From positions 1 to 64,000 of the forward strand of contig NZ_JAFLRH010000034.1 of assembly GCF_017310645.1 (NCBI RefSeq): a DNA stretch of 64,000 nucleotides, given 5' to 3'. The position numbers were made by a program, and so were the translations under genes. This document shows positions 32,168 through 40,697 of the stretch, in pieces; position 1 is the stretch's first letter, and each line of letters starts with the position of its first letter. The stretch comes from Paradesulfitobacterium ferrireducens. GTDB lineage: Bacteria; Bacillota; Desulfitobacteriia; Desulfitobacteriales; Desulfitobacteriaceae. The notes beneath the pieces were generated by a model. It did not search any database. It had not been told where the DNA came from and saw only the letters and a program-made list of their open reading frames with translations.

Positions 32168-32923
32168 TTGATTCAGTATGACGGTTCTACTCCTTTTTAT
32201 CAACAATTGAAGGAACATATCCTGGAAATGATAAAACAAGGATCACTAAAGGCTCACCAACAATTGGCGTCGGAACGAGAATTATGTGAACAGTTCAATT
32301 TAAGTAGAACAACAATTAGATTAGCTTTAGCTGAATTAGAAAAAGACGGTTTGGTTTACAAGGTTCACGGCAAGGGAACGTTCGTATCCGAACCTAAGAT
32401 TGTTCAGGGATTATCTACAATTAATAGTTTTGAGGATACGATTCTTTCCAAAGGACTAAACCCAAAAATTTCCGTGTTGTCTGTAGAAGTTTTACCTGCT
32501 GATTTAACGATCAACACAATTCTTCAATTGGGAATGGATGAAGAGATCACGAAATTGATTTACTTGGGATGTGCCAATGAAGACGTTGTGGTGCATTATG
32601 AAGCCTATTTAAGCAGTAAAATTGGCCAAGCGGTAGCGAAAGAGGCGCTGAAACGAGTTGAGAGGGGGGAATCTTTTTCTACCTTTGAATTGTACCGTGA
32701 CTGTTGCGGAGTTATTCCGGCAGTTACGAATCAGACATTTGAGGCTACTGCGGCTGAACATCATATTGCGGATTCTCTGCAAGTTAGCGAAGGTGCACCG
32801 GTTTTCCTGATTACATCTATTGTTTACACGGACAACAATACACCAATTGAATATAAGAGAGCTCATTACCGGGGTGATAAGTTCAAATTCCATATCAGTC
32901 GAAAACATTTATCCGATGGCTAA
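32168..32923 (+). CDS. GntR/HutC-family transcriptional regulator
   Basis: A 251-residue regulator. The N-terminal winged helix-turn-helix (PFYQQLKEHILEMIKQGSLK, LASERELCEQFNLSRTTIR, GKGTFVSEP) is typical of GntR. The C-terminal UTRA ligand domain marks the HutC/FarR subfamily, whose ligands are often amino acids, sugars or fatty acids. TTG 32168 follows AGAAGG eight bases upstream. It is directly upstream of a peptide-type ABC operon and next to a dyad that recurs in that operon, so it probably controls both itself and the cassette. It is closed by its own terminator. Confidence 0.88.
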   Translation: MIQYDGSTPFYQQLKEHILEMIKQGSLKAHQQLASERELCEQFNLSRTTIRLALAELEKDGLVYKVHGKGTFVSEPKIVQGLSTINSFEDTILSKGLNPKISVLSVEVLPADLTINTILQLGMDEEITKLIYLGCANEDVVVHYEAYLSSKIGQAVAKEALKRVERGESFSTFELYRDCCGVIPAVTNQTFEATAAEHHIADSLQVSEGAPVFLITSIVYTDNNTPIEYKRAHYRGDKFKFHISRKHLSDG

Positions 32924-32953
32924 CCGCCACTAAGACTCCCACTTCTTAAAGTA

Positions 32954-32978
32954 CAAAAGCATCCAGTGGATGCTTTTG
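32954..32978 (+). terminator. terminator of the GntR regulator gene
   Basis: Perfect 11-bp arms CAAAAGCATCC (32954-32964) and GGATGCTTTTG (32968-32978) with a 3-base loop. The T-rich right arm serves as the tract. Confidence 0.7.
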
Positions 32979-33056
32979 CCGAACCGCAAACTCTACAGAA
33001 CGACTTAGCGGTGAGGATGAGATCAGTGGCGCTAAGCCCCTGGATAAGTTCAACTA

Positions 33057-33074
33057 AACTTCAGGTAACAAGTG
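33057..33074. promoter_or_regulatory. GntR operator-like dyad 2
   Basis: AACTTCAGGTAACAAGTG. Its reverse complement, CACTTGTTACCTGAAGTT, matches the site at 38917-38934 at about 14 of 18 positions. It lies upstream of the binding-protein gene. Confidence 0.4.
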
Positions 33075-33173
33075 CGATCATCCTTCACGGATGATCGGGG
33101 TTAAAACCCATCTGAAGTAAGTTTCCTTTATGAGTTTCAGCAGTTTAGCACCGGAAGTGCTAGACTGCTGAAA
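33075..33173 (+). promoter_or_regulatory. two leader hairpins upstream of the binding-protein gene
   Basis: CGATCATCC/GGATGATCG (33075-33097), followed by GGG-TTAAAA-CCC. Then a long stem TTTCAGCAGTTTAGCAC (33135-33151) pairs with GTGCTAGACTGCTGAAA (33157-33173) across a five-base loop. The second stem has no T tract and ends 30 bases before the ribosome site. It may protect the message or separate expression levels within the operon. Confidence 0.5.
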
Positions 33174-33211
33174 GAAGATTCCCAATATTTTGTTAAATAG
33201 GAGGGCAATCT

Positions 33212-34822
33212 ATGAGAAAAAAAAGTAAGAGTATTGCTTCGCTTCTACTGGTTTTTATGTTGGTCCTGTTAGCCGGATGCGGGTCTCAGGAAACGTCATC
33301 CAATTCTTCCGGCAGCGCACAACCTGCAGGCAAAGACTTAAACGGAAGCAAAGTAGATCCTAATGCTACGCTTGTTGTGGGACTGAAAGGCCCTGTTGTT
33401 ACATTGGATCCGGCAAATTACAGGGATCTGGTAACAGAGTCGGTTTTGCGTAATATTTTTGATGGTCTGGTAGGTACAACACCGGATGGCAAAGTTGTTC
33501 CGGAAATTGCCGAATCATGGAAGGCAATAAGCCCGACAGTGTATGAGTTTAAAATTCGTAAGGGTGTTACTTTCCAGGATGGAAGCCCGTTGACAGTAGA
33601 TGATGTCAAATTCACTTTTGACAGGTTGATTAATGAAGGGGCTATGGATGGAAAAACATCACCACGGAAAAGCCTTTTAGGTCCGCTTAAAAAAATTGAC
33701 ATAGTTGATGACAGTACAGTACGTTTTGAATTTTCTTCTCCCTGGTCAATCTTTATGACAATGCTTCCTCACCAGCAAATTGTCCCTAAGGCTTATCTGG
33801 AGAAAGTGGGGGGAGCAGAATTTGCCAAAAAGCCTATCGGTGCGGGGCCATTCAAATTTGTTGAAGGCAAATTGGATGACAAAATTACGTTGGAACGGTA
33901 TGAAGGTTACTATGGCGGCTCTCCCGATGTTCCTCCTGCTGCGCCGGCCCAGGTTAAAACTTTGATTTTCCGCGTGATCGCGGAGAATTCCACGAGAATG
34001 GCATCACTAATGTCGGGCGATATTCAGATCGCGCAAGAGATTCCTACCGATATGGTGCCTCAACTGCAAGCGAACAATAATACCGATGTCAAAATGACGG
34101 AAAGCACCCGGATGCATATGTTCGAGATGAATGTCAAGAAAGCTCCTTTTGACAAAGTTGAAGTACGTCAGGCGATGAACTATGCCATTAATATGCAGCA
34201 AATCGTGGATAAAGTGCTTAACGGATATGCGGTAAGGCCGGCCGGTCCGGTGCTGACAACCAGTCCTGCACTCAACAAGGATTTGAAGCCTTATCCCTAT
34301 GATCCGGAAAAAGCTAAACAGCTTCTGGCCGCGGCAGGTTATGCCAACGGTTTTCCGTTGGTAATCGATACGGAAGCGGTCAGTAAGTCCATAGCCGAGG
34401 CGGCGGCGGCTGACTTACGGAAAATTGGGATTGATGCCAGTGTCAGAGTTTGGGATTGGGGAGTTTTGAGTCCCCTCCTGAAAAAAGGCGAAAGAGAAAT
34501 GGTCCTCACTGATTGGGGCAATTCAACTCAGGATCCTTCCGACTTGCTTGGACCAACTTTAAGAGGCGGTGACCGGGGAAATTACAGTTTCTATGACAAT
34601 AAAGAAGTTAATGATTTGTTAAACAACGCGGATACCAGTGTCAATGACAAAGATAGATATGACATGTATAAAAAAGCTCAACAGATTATTTATGAAGAAG
34701 CTCCCTGGGTTTTTGGCTATGTTACTAAGAATATTGAAGGTACAACCAAAAATGTTGTCAACTATGAGCCAAGTATGGATGGAATGCTTACCATGACAGA
34801 TGTGGGGATTAAGGCTAAATAG
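33212..34822 (+). CDS. dppA: ABC transporter substrate-binding lipoprotein (SBP family 5)
   Basis: A 536-residue extracytoplasmic binding protein with lipoprotein signal SLLLVFMLVLLAGCG (lipobox LAGC, Cys lipidated), a Ser/Gly linker and a family-5 (oligopeptide/dipeptide/nickel) fold. Family marks are TLDPANYRDLVTESVLRNIF, DGLVGTTPDGKVVPEIAESW, YEFKIRKGVTFQDGSPLTVD and DVKFTFDRLI. It is the receptor of the importer encoded next. Family-5 receptors bind peptides, opines or other amino-acid derivatives. The ligand here is unknown; the neighbouring hydrolase and AtuA genes suggest an amino-acid-derived compound. GGAGGG precedes the ATG. Confidence 0.92.
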   Translation: MRKKSKSIASLLLVFMLVLLAGCGSQETSSNSSGSAQPAGKDLNGSKVDPNATLVVGLKGPVVTLDPANYRDLVTESVLRNIFDGLVGTTPDGKVVPEIAESWKAISPTVYEFKIRKGVTFQDGSPLTVDDVKFTFDRLINEGAMDGKTSPRKSLLGPLKKIDIVDDSTVRFEFSSPWSIFMTMLPHQQIVPKAYLEKVGGAEFAKKPIGAGPFKFVEGKLDDKITLERYEGYYGGSPDVPPAAPAQVKTLIFRVIAENSTRMASLMSGDIQIAQEIPTDMVPQLQANNNTDVKMTESTRMHMFEMNVKKAPFDKVEVRQAMNYAINMQQIVDKVLNGYAVRPAGPVLTTSPALNKDLKPYPYDPEKAKQLLAAAGYANGFPLVIDTEAVSKSIAEAAAADLRKIGIDASVRVWDWGVLSPLLKKGEREMVLTDWGNSTQDPSDLLGPTLRGGDRGNYSFYDNKEVNDLLNNADTSVNDKDRYDMYKKAQQIIYEEAPWVFGYVTKNIEGTTKNVVNYEPSMDGMLTMTDVGIKAK

Positions 34823-34904
34823 CTTTGTATCTGACGTAGTCAGGGTAAAAGGAAACTTTTACCCTGGCATGCGTTAGTTTACCTGATGAAAGAGGTGAGG
34901 GAGC

Positions 34905-35915
34905 CTGAGAACAGCAAAGATCATAGAAAGAATATTGATGACACTCCCTATCATGTTTGGGGTGGTCGTCTTAGTTTTTGTTTTTATGCGTTTTACGCCT
35001 GGCGATCCTGTCGATTTAATGATGGGTAAAGCAGGAAATGTAACTCAAGAGCAAATTGACGCTTTGCGGGCTCAGTTTAATTTGGATGCTCCAATTTATG
35101 TACAACTCTATGATTACCTCAAGGATGCCGTCCATGGTGATTTAGGGGATTCTTTCAAAGAACAAAGACCTGTGACAGAATTAATTAATCAGACAATGCC
35201 GGCAACGATTGAGTTGTCAGTAATGGCGGTATTGTTTGCCTTAGTTATCGCCATACCGATTGGGGTATATTCAGCGGTGAAACAGAATTCGCTCATCGAC
35301 AGGCTGAGTATGGGAGTTTCTTTTCTGGGAGTTTCCATGCCCGCTTTTTGGTTGGGAATATTACTTATACTCATTTTTTCGGTAAAACTCGGAATAGCAC
35401 CGCCACAAGGCCGAATTGGCAATGGTACTGGGTTAGTTCATGTCACAGGATTTTATATATTGGATAGTCTGATTACCGGAAACTGGGCAGCTTTAAAAAG
35501 TTCACTGAGTCATCTCATTTTGCCCGGTGTCACGTTGGGCGCGACTATGGCTGCCATTGTAGCCCGGGTTATGCGTTCAAGCATGTTGGAGGTCTTGTGC
35601 CAGGACTATGTTGTCCTGGCCAGAGCCAAAGGATTACGAGAATTCACTGTTATTGCCAAACATGCCTTGCGCAACGGCTTGATTCCTGCTGTAACCGTGG
35701 TGGGAATGGAAATTGGTGCGCTGCTTGGAGGAAATATGATCGTAGAGACAGTTTTCGGCTGGCCGGGGCTTGGCCGCTTGGCTGTCAATGCGATATTCAA
35801 CAGGGATTATCCTTTGGTTCAGGGTGTCGTGATGTTCTATGCTTTCGTTTTTGTCATGGCGAACTTGATTGTTGATGTTTTATACACATTTATTAACCCC
35901 AAGATTACGATATAG
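34905..35915 (+). CDS. dppB: peptide-type ABC transporter permease (DppB)
   Basis: A permease with six predicted helices. RFTPGDPVDLMMG, RAKGLREFTVIAKHALRNGL (EAA loop for ATPase contact) and FGWPGLGRLAVNAIFNRDYP are the DppB/OppB marks. The frame is open with ATG 34938, but homologues carry about 12 residues before it. Those are encoded here (RTAKIIERIL), starting with CTG 34905, seven bases after GAGGTG. A rare CTG start is therefore likely, giving about 336 residues. It follows the binding protein by 82 bases. Confidence 0.88.
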   Translation: MRTAKIIERILMTLPIMFGVVVLVFVFMRFTPGDPVDLMMGKAGNVTQEQIDALRAQFNLDAPIYVQLYDYLKDAVHGDLGDSFKEQRPVTELINQTMPATIELSVMAVLFALVIAIPIGVYSAVKQNSLIDRLSMGVSFLGVSMPAFWLGILLILIFSVKLGIAPPQGRIGNGTGLVHVTGFYILDSLITGNWAALKSSLSHLILPGVTLGATMAAIVARVMRSSMLEVLCQDYVVLARAKGLREFTVIAKHALRNGLIPAVTVVGMEIGALLGGNMIVETVFGWPGLGRLAVNAIFNRDYPLVQGVVMFYAFVFVMANLIVDVLYTFINPKITI

Positions 35916-35927
35916 GGATGTGAAAGC

Positions 35928-36863
35928 ATGGACAAAATGAACAGTTCACAGGTTTTATTAAATAACGGAAATAACCTTAATTTAATAAGCCTCAAACTTT
36001 TTTTGCGAAACCAAATTGCTTTCTTTTCTGAACTAAAAGGACATCCATCAGCCTTGATTGGATTTATCATATTAATCCTTTATATTTTGATGGCCATTTT
36101 GGCGCCGTTAATTGCTCCTCACTCTCCAACCACTACTGATCTGGATAATAGGCTGCTGCCGCCTTTTTGGCTGGAAGGCGGCAAATCGACCTTTCTTTTA
36201 GGGACAGACGTTTTAGGCATGGATCTGTTATCACGCATTATCTATGGTGCTCAGATCTCATTGATTGTAGGATTTTTGGCTGTAGGCATTTCCATTCTAA
36301 TCGGCGGCACTTTGGGAATGATAGCCGGTTATTATCGTGGGATTTTTGATCAGATTATTTCGCGTTTGGCCGATCTTCTGCTTGCTTTCCCTTTCCTCAT
36401 TTTTGCCATCGGCATGATGGCTTTTATGGGTCCGGGGTTTTTAAATCTAATCTTAGCGCTTACCTTTAAAGGGTGGGTAGAATTTTTTCGCCTGGTCAGA
36501 GGTGAGGTCATGTCTGAGAAAACGAAAGAATATGTGGAAGCGGCCAATGCTCTTGGTATAAGCAAATTAAAAATTATGGTCGTAGAAATATTGCCGAATA
36601 TAATTCATTCGATTACGGTCTTAGGAACACTTCGTCTAGGCTATATGATTATCATGGAAGCTTCCTTAAGCTTTTTAGGACTGGGTATTCAACCCCCAAC
36701 TCCTGCCTGGGGATCAATGATTAACGACGGCAGGGATTATGTGATGAATGCCTGGTGGATATCTACCCTGCCCGGAATCGCTTTATTGATCCTTGTCCTC
36801 AGTATAAACCTTTTCGGAGAAGGCTTGAGAGATCTAACCGATCCCAGGCTAAAACGCAGTTAA
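35928..36863 (+). CDS. dppC: peptide-type ABC transporter permease (DppC)
   Basis: A 311-residue second permease. It has an N-terminal soluble stretch, a helix (LIGFIILILYILMAILAPLIAPHSP), the periplasmic HSPTTTDLDNRLLPPFW and LLGTDVLGMDLLSRIIYGAQ (DppC signature). Further helices follow, with EAA loop EYVEAANALGISKLKIMVVEILPN. The C-terminal SFLGLGIQPPTPAWGSMIND completes the family pattern. It forms the channel with the DppB-like permease and starts 12 bases downstream of it. Confidence 0.92.
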   Translation: MDKMNSSQVLLNNGNNLNLISLKLFLRNQIAFFSELKGHPSALIGFIILILYILMAILAPLIAPHSPTTTDLDNRLLPPFWLEGGKSTFLLGTDVLGMDLLSRIIYGAQISLIVGFLAVGISILIGGTLGMIAGYYRGIFDQIISRLADLLLAFPFLIFAIGMMAFMGPGFLNLILALTFKGWVEFFRLVRGEVMSEKTKEYVEAANALGISKLKIMVVEILPNIIHSITVLGTLRLGYMIIMEASLSFLGLGIQPPTPAWGSMINDGRDYVMNAWWISTLPGIALLILVLSINLFGEGLRDLTDPRLKRS

Positions 36864-36881
36864 GGTGGATAGGAGTAAAAG

Positions 36882-37874
36882 ATGTTAGAAATTAGCAATC
36901 TTACAATGGCTTATGCAACGAAACGAGGAAATGTTAAGGCCGTCAATGGAGTCAATCTTAGCTTAGGAAAAGGTGAAATTCTCGGTCTTGTGGGTGAATC
37001 CGGATGTGGGAAGAGTGCTACATTACTTACACTGCTGGGGTTGGTGCCTTATCCGGGCAAAGTGATCAATGGATCGATAAAGTTTCAAGGTGAAGATTTA
37101 TTAGAGAAAAAGCCGGCTGAGATGAGAAAAATCCGGGGAAAAGATATTGCGATGATCTTTCAGGATCCGATGACAACGCTCAATCCTGTATTCAAAGTCG
37201 GTGAACAAATCAGAGAATCCATGCGAGTGCATGGTTTCATGGAAACTAAGGAGGGGAATTGGTGGCAGCGAAGAGAAAAGAACAAAATAAATGAAACCGA
37301 ACGAGTTTTACAATTAATGAGGGAAGTCGGAATATCCTCACCTGAAAGACGGTATTTTGAATATCCTCATCAATTTAGCGGCGGTATGCAGCAACGGGCA
37401 ATTATCGCGATTGCTTTGGCTTGTTCTGCCAAACTATTGCTGGCTGACGAGCCGACAACGGCCTTAGATGTAACAATCCAAGCCCAAATTTTAGAGCTGC
37501 TTGCCCAGATCAATCAAGAGCGGGAGACCGCTATTATTCTTGTTACGCATAATTTGGGCATGGCGGCAGAATTTTGCCACAAAATTGCTGTAATGTATGC
37601 CGGAGAAATAGTCGAGCAAGGTCCAACCGATGAGGTTATGGAGAATCCCAAACACCCTTATACCCAAGGCCTATTGCGCTCAATACCTAAGATTGGCAAG
37701 GTAAGACAGAAGATCGAACCTATTCCCGGAACAGTCCCTGATCTCGCTCTGCTGGACGAAACTTGCCCGTTTTATCCGCGCTGCAACCAGGCAAACGAAG
37801 CCTGCAGCCGGCAACGATACAGTCTCCGGGATATCGGTGCGGGTCACCTAGTTAAGTGTGCCATATACGGCTAG
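36882..37874 (+). CDS. dppD: peptide-type ABC transporter ATPase (DppD)
   Basis: A 330-residue importer ATPase. Walker A is GLVGESGCGKSA, Q-loop IFQDPMTTLNP, signature FSGGMQQRA, Walker B LLLADEPTTALDVT, and H-loop VTHNLG. The C-terminal oligopeptide-transporter extension has the cysteine cluster TCPFYPRCNQANEAC, which in this family can bind an iron-sulfur cluster. It pairs with the DppF-like ATPase. Confidence 0.93.
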   Translation: MLEISNLTMAYATKRGNVKAVNGVNLSLGKGEILGLVGESGCGKSATLLTLLGLVPYPGKVINGSIKFQGEDLLEKKPAEMRKIRGKDIAMIFQDPMTTLNPVFKVGEQIRESMRVHGFMETKEGNWWQRREKNKINETERVLQLMREVGISSPERRYFEYPHQFSGGMQQRAIIAIALACSAKLLLADEPTTALDVTIQAQILELLAQINQERETAIILVTHNLGMAAEFCHKIAVMYAGEIVEQGPTDEVMENPKHPYTQGLLRSIPKIGKVRQKIEPIPGTVPDLALLDETCPFYPRCNQANEACSRQRYSLRDIGAGHLVKCAIYG

Positions 37875-37916
37875 AGCAATATAGCAGTCAGGACAAGAAC
37901 AGAGGAGGGAGATAGC

Positions 37917-38906
37917 GTGGCAACGGCACCTCTTGTCGATCTTCGCGGGGTAAAAAAACATTATGTAATTAAGAGAAGCATTCTTGAAAAAATGGTCGCG
38001 GGTCAGGAACAAACCGTCAGAGCAGTTGATGGCGTAGATCTGCAGATTTTTAACGGAGAGACACTGGGGCTGGTGGGGGAAAGCGGTTGTGGCAAATCTA
38101 CCTTAGGCAGAACTATCCTCAAACTGCACGAGGCAACTTCCGGGGAAATATACTTTGACGGAAAATCAGTTAACGATCTTAATGGTCAGAATCTGCAGAA
38201 CTTTCGTCGCAAGGCCCAAATCATTTTTCAGAACCCATACTCCTCTCTAAATCCCAGAAAAACAGTCAGGCAGATTCTCACGCTCGCTCTTCGGGCTCGA
38301 GGTTTACACGATTTGCGGCAGCAGGATGAAGAGATTGGCAGTCTTTTGCACAGGGTAGGTTTATCGAAAATGCATATTGACCGGTATCCTCATCAATTCA
38401 GCGGCGGACAACGGCAGCGCATAGGAATTGCGCGCGCTCTGGCACTGAAACCCCGCTTTATTGTAGCGGATGAACCGGTTTCAGCCCTGGACGTTTCTGT
38501 TCAAGCCCAGATTATTAATTTACTGGAAGAATTGCAGGAGGAGTTTAAACTCACCTATCTTTTTGTTGCCCATGATTTAAGTGTGATTCACTATATCAGT
38601 GACAGGGTGGCGGTAATGTACTTGGGGAAGATTGTTGAAATTGCGGAGACGGACGAATTATTTAACAATCCGCAGCATCCGTATACCCAGGCCTTGATTT
38701 CTGCGATACCAAAAGTGGATAAGAAGGCAAGGACAGACAGAATCATTTTGGAAGGGAATGTGCCTTCTCCCTTAAATCCTCCGCCGGGGTGCGCTTTTCA
38801 TACCCGCTGCTCCAAGAAACGCGGACCGGTATGTGAAACGGAAGCCCCGCTGTTAACCTTTGATTCGAACAATCATGGGGTAGCGTGCCACAATTTCTGG
38901 ATCTAA
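37917..38906 (+). CDS. dppF: peptide-type ABC transporter ATPase (DppF)
   Basis: A 329-residue second ATPase. Walker A is GLVGESGCGKST, Q-loop IFQNPYSSLNPR, signature FSGGQRQRIGIARAL, Walker B FIVADEPVSALDVS and H-loop VAHDLS. The C-terminal extension has GCAFHTRCSKKRGPVC. GTG 37917 is taken as start, with GGAGGGAG upstream. It is the last importer gene; a GntR-like dyad lies just after it. Confidence 0.93.
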   Translation: MATAPLVDLRGVKKHYVIKRSILEKMVAGQEQTVRAVDGVDLQIFNGETLGLVGESGCGKSTLGRTILKLHEATSGEIYFDGKSVNDLNGQNLQNFRRKAQIIFQNPYSSLNPRKTVRQILTLALRARGLHDLRQQDEEIGSLLHRVGLSKMHIDRYPHQFSGGQRQRIGIARALALKPRFIVADEPVSALDVSVQAQIINLLEELQEEFKLTYLFVAHDLSVIHYISDRVAVMYLGKIVEIAETDELFNNPQHPYTQALISAIPKVDKKARTDRIILEGNVPSPLNPPPGCAFHTRCSKKRGPVCETEAPLLTFDSNNHGVACHNFWI

Positions 38907-38916
38907 TATTTTAAGC

Positions 38917-38934
38917 AACTTGTTACTACCAGTT
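38917..38934. promoter_or_regulatory. GntR operator-like dyad 3
   Basis: AACTTGTTACTACCAGTT, which in reverse complement matches the site at 32032-32049 at 17 of 18 positions. It lies between the ATPase gene and the AtuA gene, at the start of the catabolic part of the cassette. Confidence 0.55.
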
Positions 38935-38961
38935 GCTCTAAGCAGAAAGGGGACACTAAAA

Positions 38962-40326
38962 GTGAAAAAAGAATTAAAGTTTTTATGTCCTAATGGTCAT
39001 CTTGGATTCGCACCGACTAAAGAAGGAAGTTTTTACCTGGGGGTTAAGGAAAATCCCGACTATATACTCTGTGATTCCGGCAGCGATGATATCGGACCGG
39101 GCCCTCTAGGGGCAGACATCTGTGCCAGTCCTAAAGAATGGCAAATCCATGATCTGGAGTTAATGCTCGTGGAAGCGCGTAAAGCAGGTGTTCCCATGAT
39201 TATCGGTTCGGCAGGAGATACCGGTACCAACAGCAGAGTTGACATGTATGTTGACATTATAAAAGAGCTTGCCCAAAAACATCACCTGGGTAAATTTAAA
39301 CTTGGCTATTTTTACTCGGAAGTCGACAAAACATATTTGCGGGCCAAAATGGAACAAGGCGAGGTACTCGAAGGACTGGATGGCCGTAAAAATCTGACCT
39401 TTGAGGAATTGGAAAAAAGTGATCGCATTGTTGCGGTTGCCGGAGTCCATCCTTACATCAAATTGTTGGAGATGGGTGCTGATGTGATTATCGGCGGCCG
39501 TTCCAGTGACTGTGCCATCTTTGCTGCCCCGGCGATACTGTCCGGTTTCTCGGAAGATTTATCTTACTATTTGGGCAAGGTCTTGGAATGTGCATCGTTT
39601 AATGCTGAACCCTACGGAGGAAAGGAATCAGTCCTGGGAACGATTACTGAGGAAGATGTCAAGGTCAAAGCCATGCACCCGGAACAGCGTTGTACAGTTG
39701 CCTCGGTAGCCGGCCATGCTATGTACGAAAGGACGAATCCGTTTTTTGAGTATGTGGCCGGCGGAGCGTTAAATATGACCAATTGCCATTATGAGCAATA
39801 TGATGAGAAGACTTGCCGGATAACCGGACCGAAATTTGAGCCTATTGAAGGAAAGATCAAGGTCAAGCTGGAGGGCTCGGGCAAAGTGGGGGAACGTTAT
39901 GTTGGCATAGCCGGTATACGCGATCCCTATACCATCAAAAATATCGACAAAGTGATTGAATGGGCTAGAAATCAAGTTGAAGAAAAGTATGGCAAAACCG
40001 GTTATGAGCTGCATTATAATGTCTTCGGCAAGAACGGGGTCATGGGTCAATTGGAGCCTGTGAAAGAGATAAAATCACACGAACTGGGCATCATTGTTCA
40101 AGGTGTAGCGCCAACCAAAGAAATGGCTGAAGAAATAACCATGATCGGAACGCGCCAGCTCTTTTATGCCCGCCTGCCTGAAGTAAAGGGTACCGCAGGG
40201 GGAGCAGCATTTATGTTGGACGAAGTCCTTCCGGCCACTCCCGGTTATATCTGGACTATGAACCACACAGTAACTGTTGATGATCCCATGGAACTTTTTC
40301 CTGTCCATATGGTCGAAGTTGGCTAA
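38962..40326 (+). CDS. AtuA-family (DUF1446) acyclic-terpene-utilisation-like protein
   Basis: A 454-residue cytosolic protein of the AtuA/DUF1446 family, named after a Pseudomonas gene needed for growth on acyclic terpenes but with no proven reaction. Blocks are DYILCDSGSDDIGPGPLGAD, IIGSAGDTGTNSRVDMYVD, ADVIIGGRSSDCAIFAAPAI, and YEQYDEKTCRITGP. GTG 38962 follows AAAGGGG nine bases upstream; the frame's earlier opening at 38920 would overlap the operator-like dyad. Many relatives are fused to or followed by DUF4387, as here. Context (peptide importer, C26 hydrolase) suggests catabolism of a hydroxy- or amino-acid-like compound rather than a terpene; this is inference. Confidence 0.85.
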   Translation: MKKELKFLCPNGHLGFAPTKEGSFYLGVKENPDYILCDSGSDDIGPGPLGADICASPKEWQIHDLELMLVEARKAGVPMIIGSAGDTGTNSRVDMYVDIIKELAQKHHLGKFKLGYFYSEVDKTYLRAKMEQGEVLEGLDGRKNLTFEELEKSDRIVAVAGVHPYIKLLEMGADVIIGGRSSDCAIFAAPAILSGFSEDLSYYLGKVLECASFNAEPYGGKESVLGTITEEDVKVKAMHPEQRCTVASVAGHAMYERTNPFFEYVAGGALNMTNCHYEQYDEKTCRITGPKFEPIEGKIKVKLEGSGKVGERYVGIAGIRDPYTIKNIDKVIEWARNQVEEKYGKTGYELHYNVFGKNGVMGQLEPVKEIKSHELGIIVQGVAPTKEMAEEITMIGTRQLFYARLPEVKGTAGGAAFMLDEVLPATPGYIWTMNHTVTVDDPMELFPVHMVEVG

Positions 40327-40343
40327 AAAGAGGAGGAACTGGC

Positions 40344-40667
40344 ATGCAGACATACAAATTAATTGACTTGGCTAAAACGATCCGAAGCAAAAATGCGGGT
40401 ACCGATAAAATTACTTTTGATATTATTTTCCGAGAAAAAGAAAAATATGACTTGGTGAAAAACAGCGGTGTGCTAAACCGGAAGCTTATTTGCCAATTAT
40501 ACGATATCCGCGATGATGAAATTGCTGATTTTGTGGAATTCGATCCGGCTTATGCCATTAAATTTACAATATACCGCCGCAGGCCCAGTGGCAGCCCGGG
40601 CGAGTCCGATGTATTCGGCTGTCAGCAATACGCCCCTCTTCTTGATATAGAAATTCCAGCCGATTAA
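40344..40667 (+). CDS. DUF4387 protein, AtuA partner
   Basis: A 107-residue protein beginning YKLIDLAKTIRSKNAGTDKI and containing TFDIIFREKEKYDLVKNSGV, DPAYAIKFTIYRRRPSGSPG and DVFGCQQYAPLL. That is the DUF4387 domain. It is found almost only beside or fused to AtuA/DUF1446 proteins, so the two probably form one enzyme with two chains. AAAGAGGAGGAAC lies before the ATG, 17 bases after the AtuA gene. No catalytic residue can be assigned. Confidence 0.85.
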   Translation: MQTYKLIDLAKTIRSKNAGTDKITFDIIFREKEKYDLVKNSGVLNRKLICQLYDIRDDEIADFVEFDPAYAIKFTIYRRRPSGSPGESDVFGCQQYAPLLDIEIPAD

Positions 40668-40697
40668 TTTAGGAACTTTGGAGTGGAGGGTGAGGCC

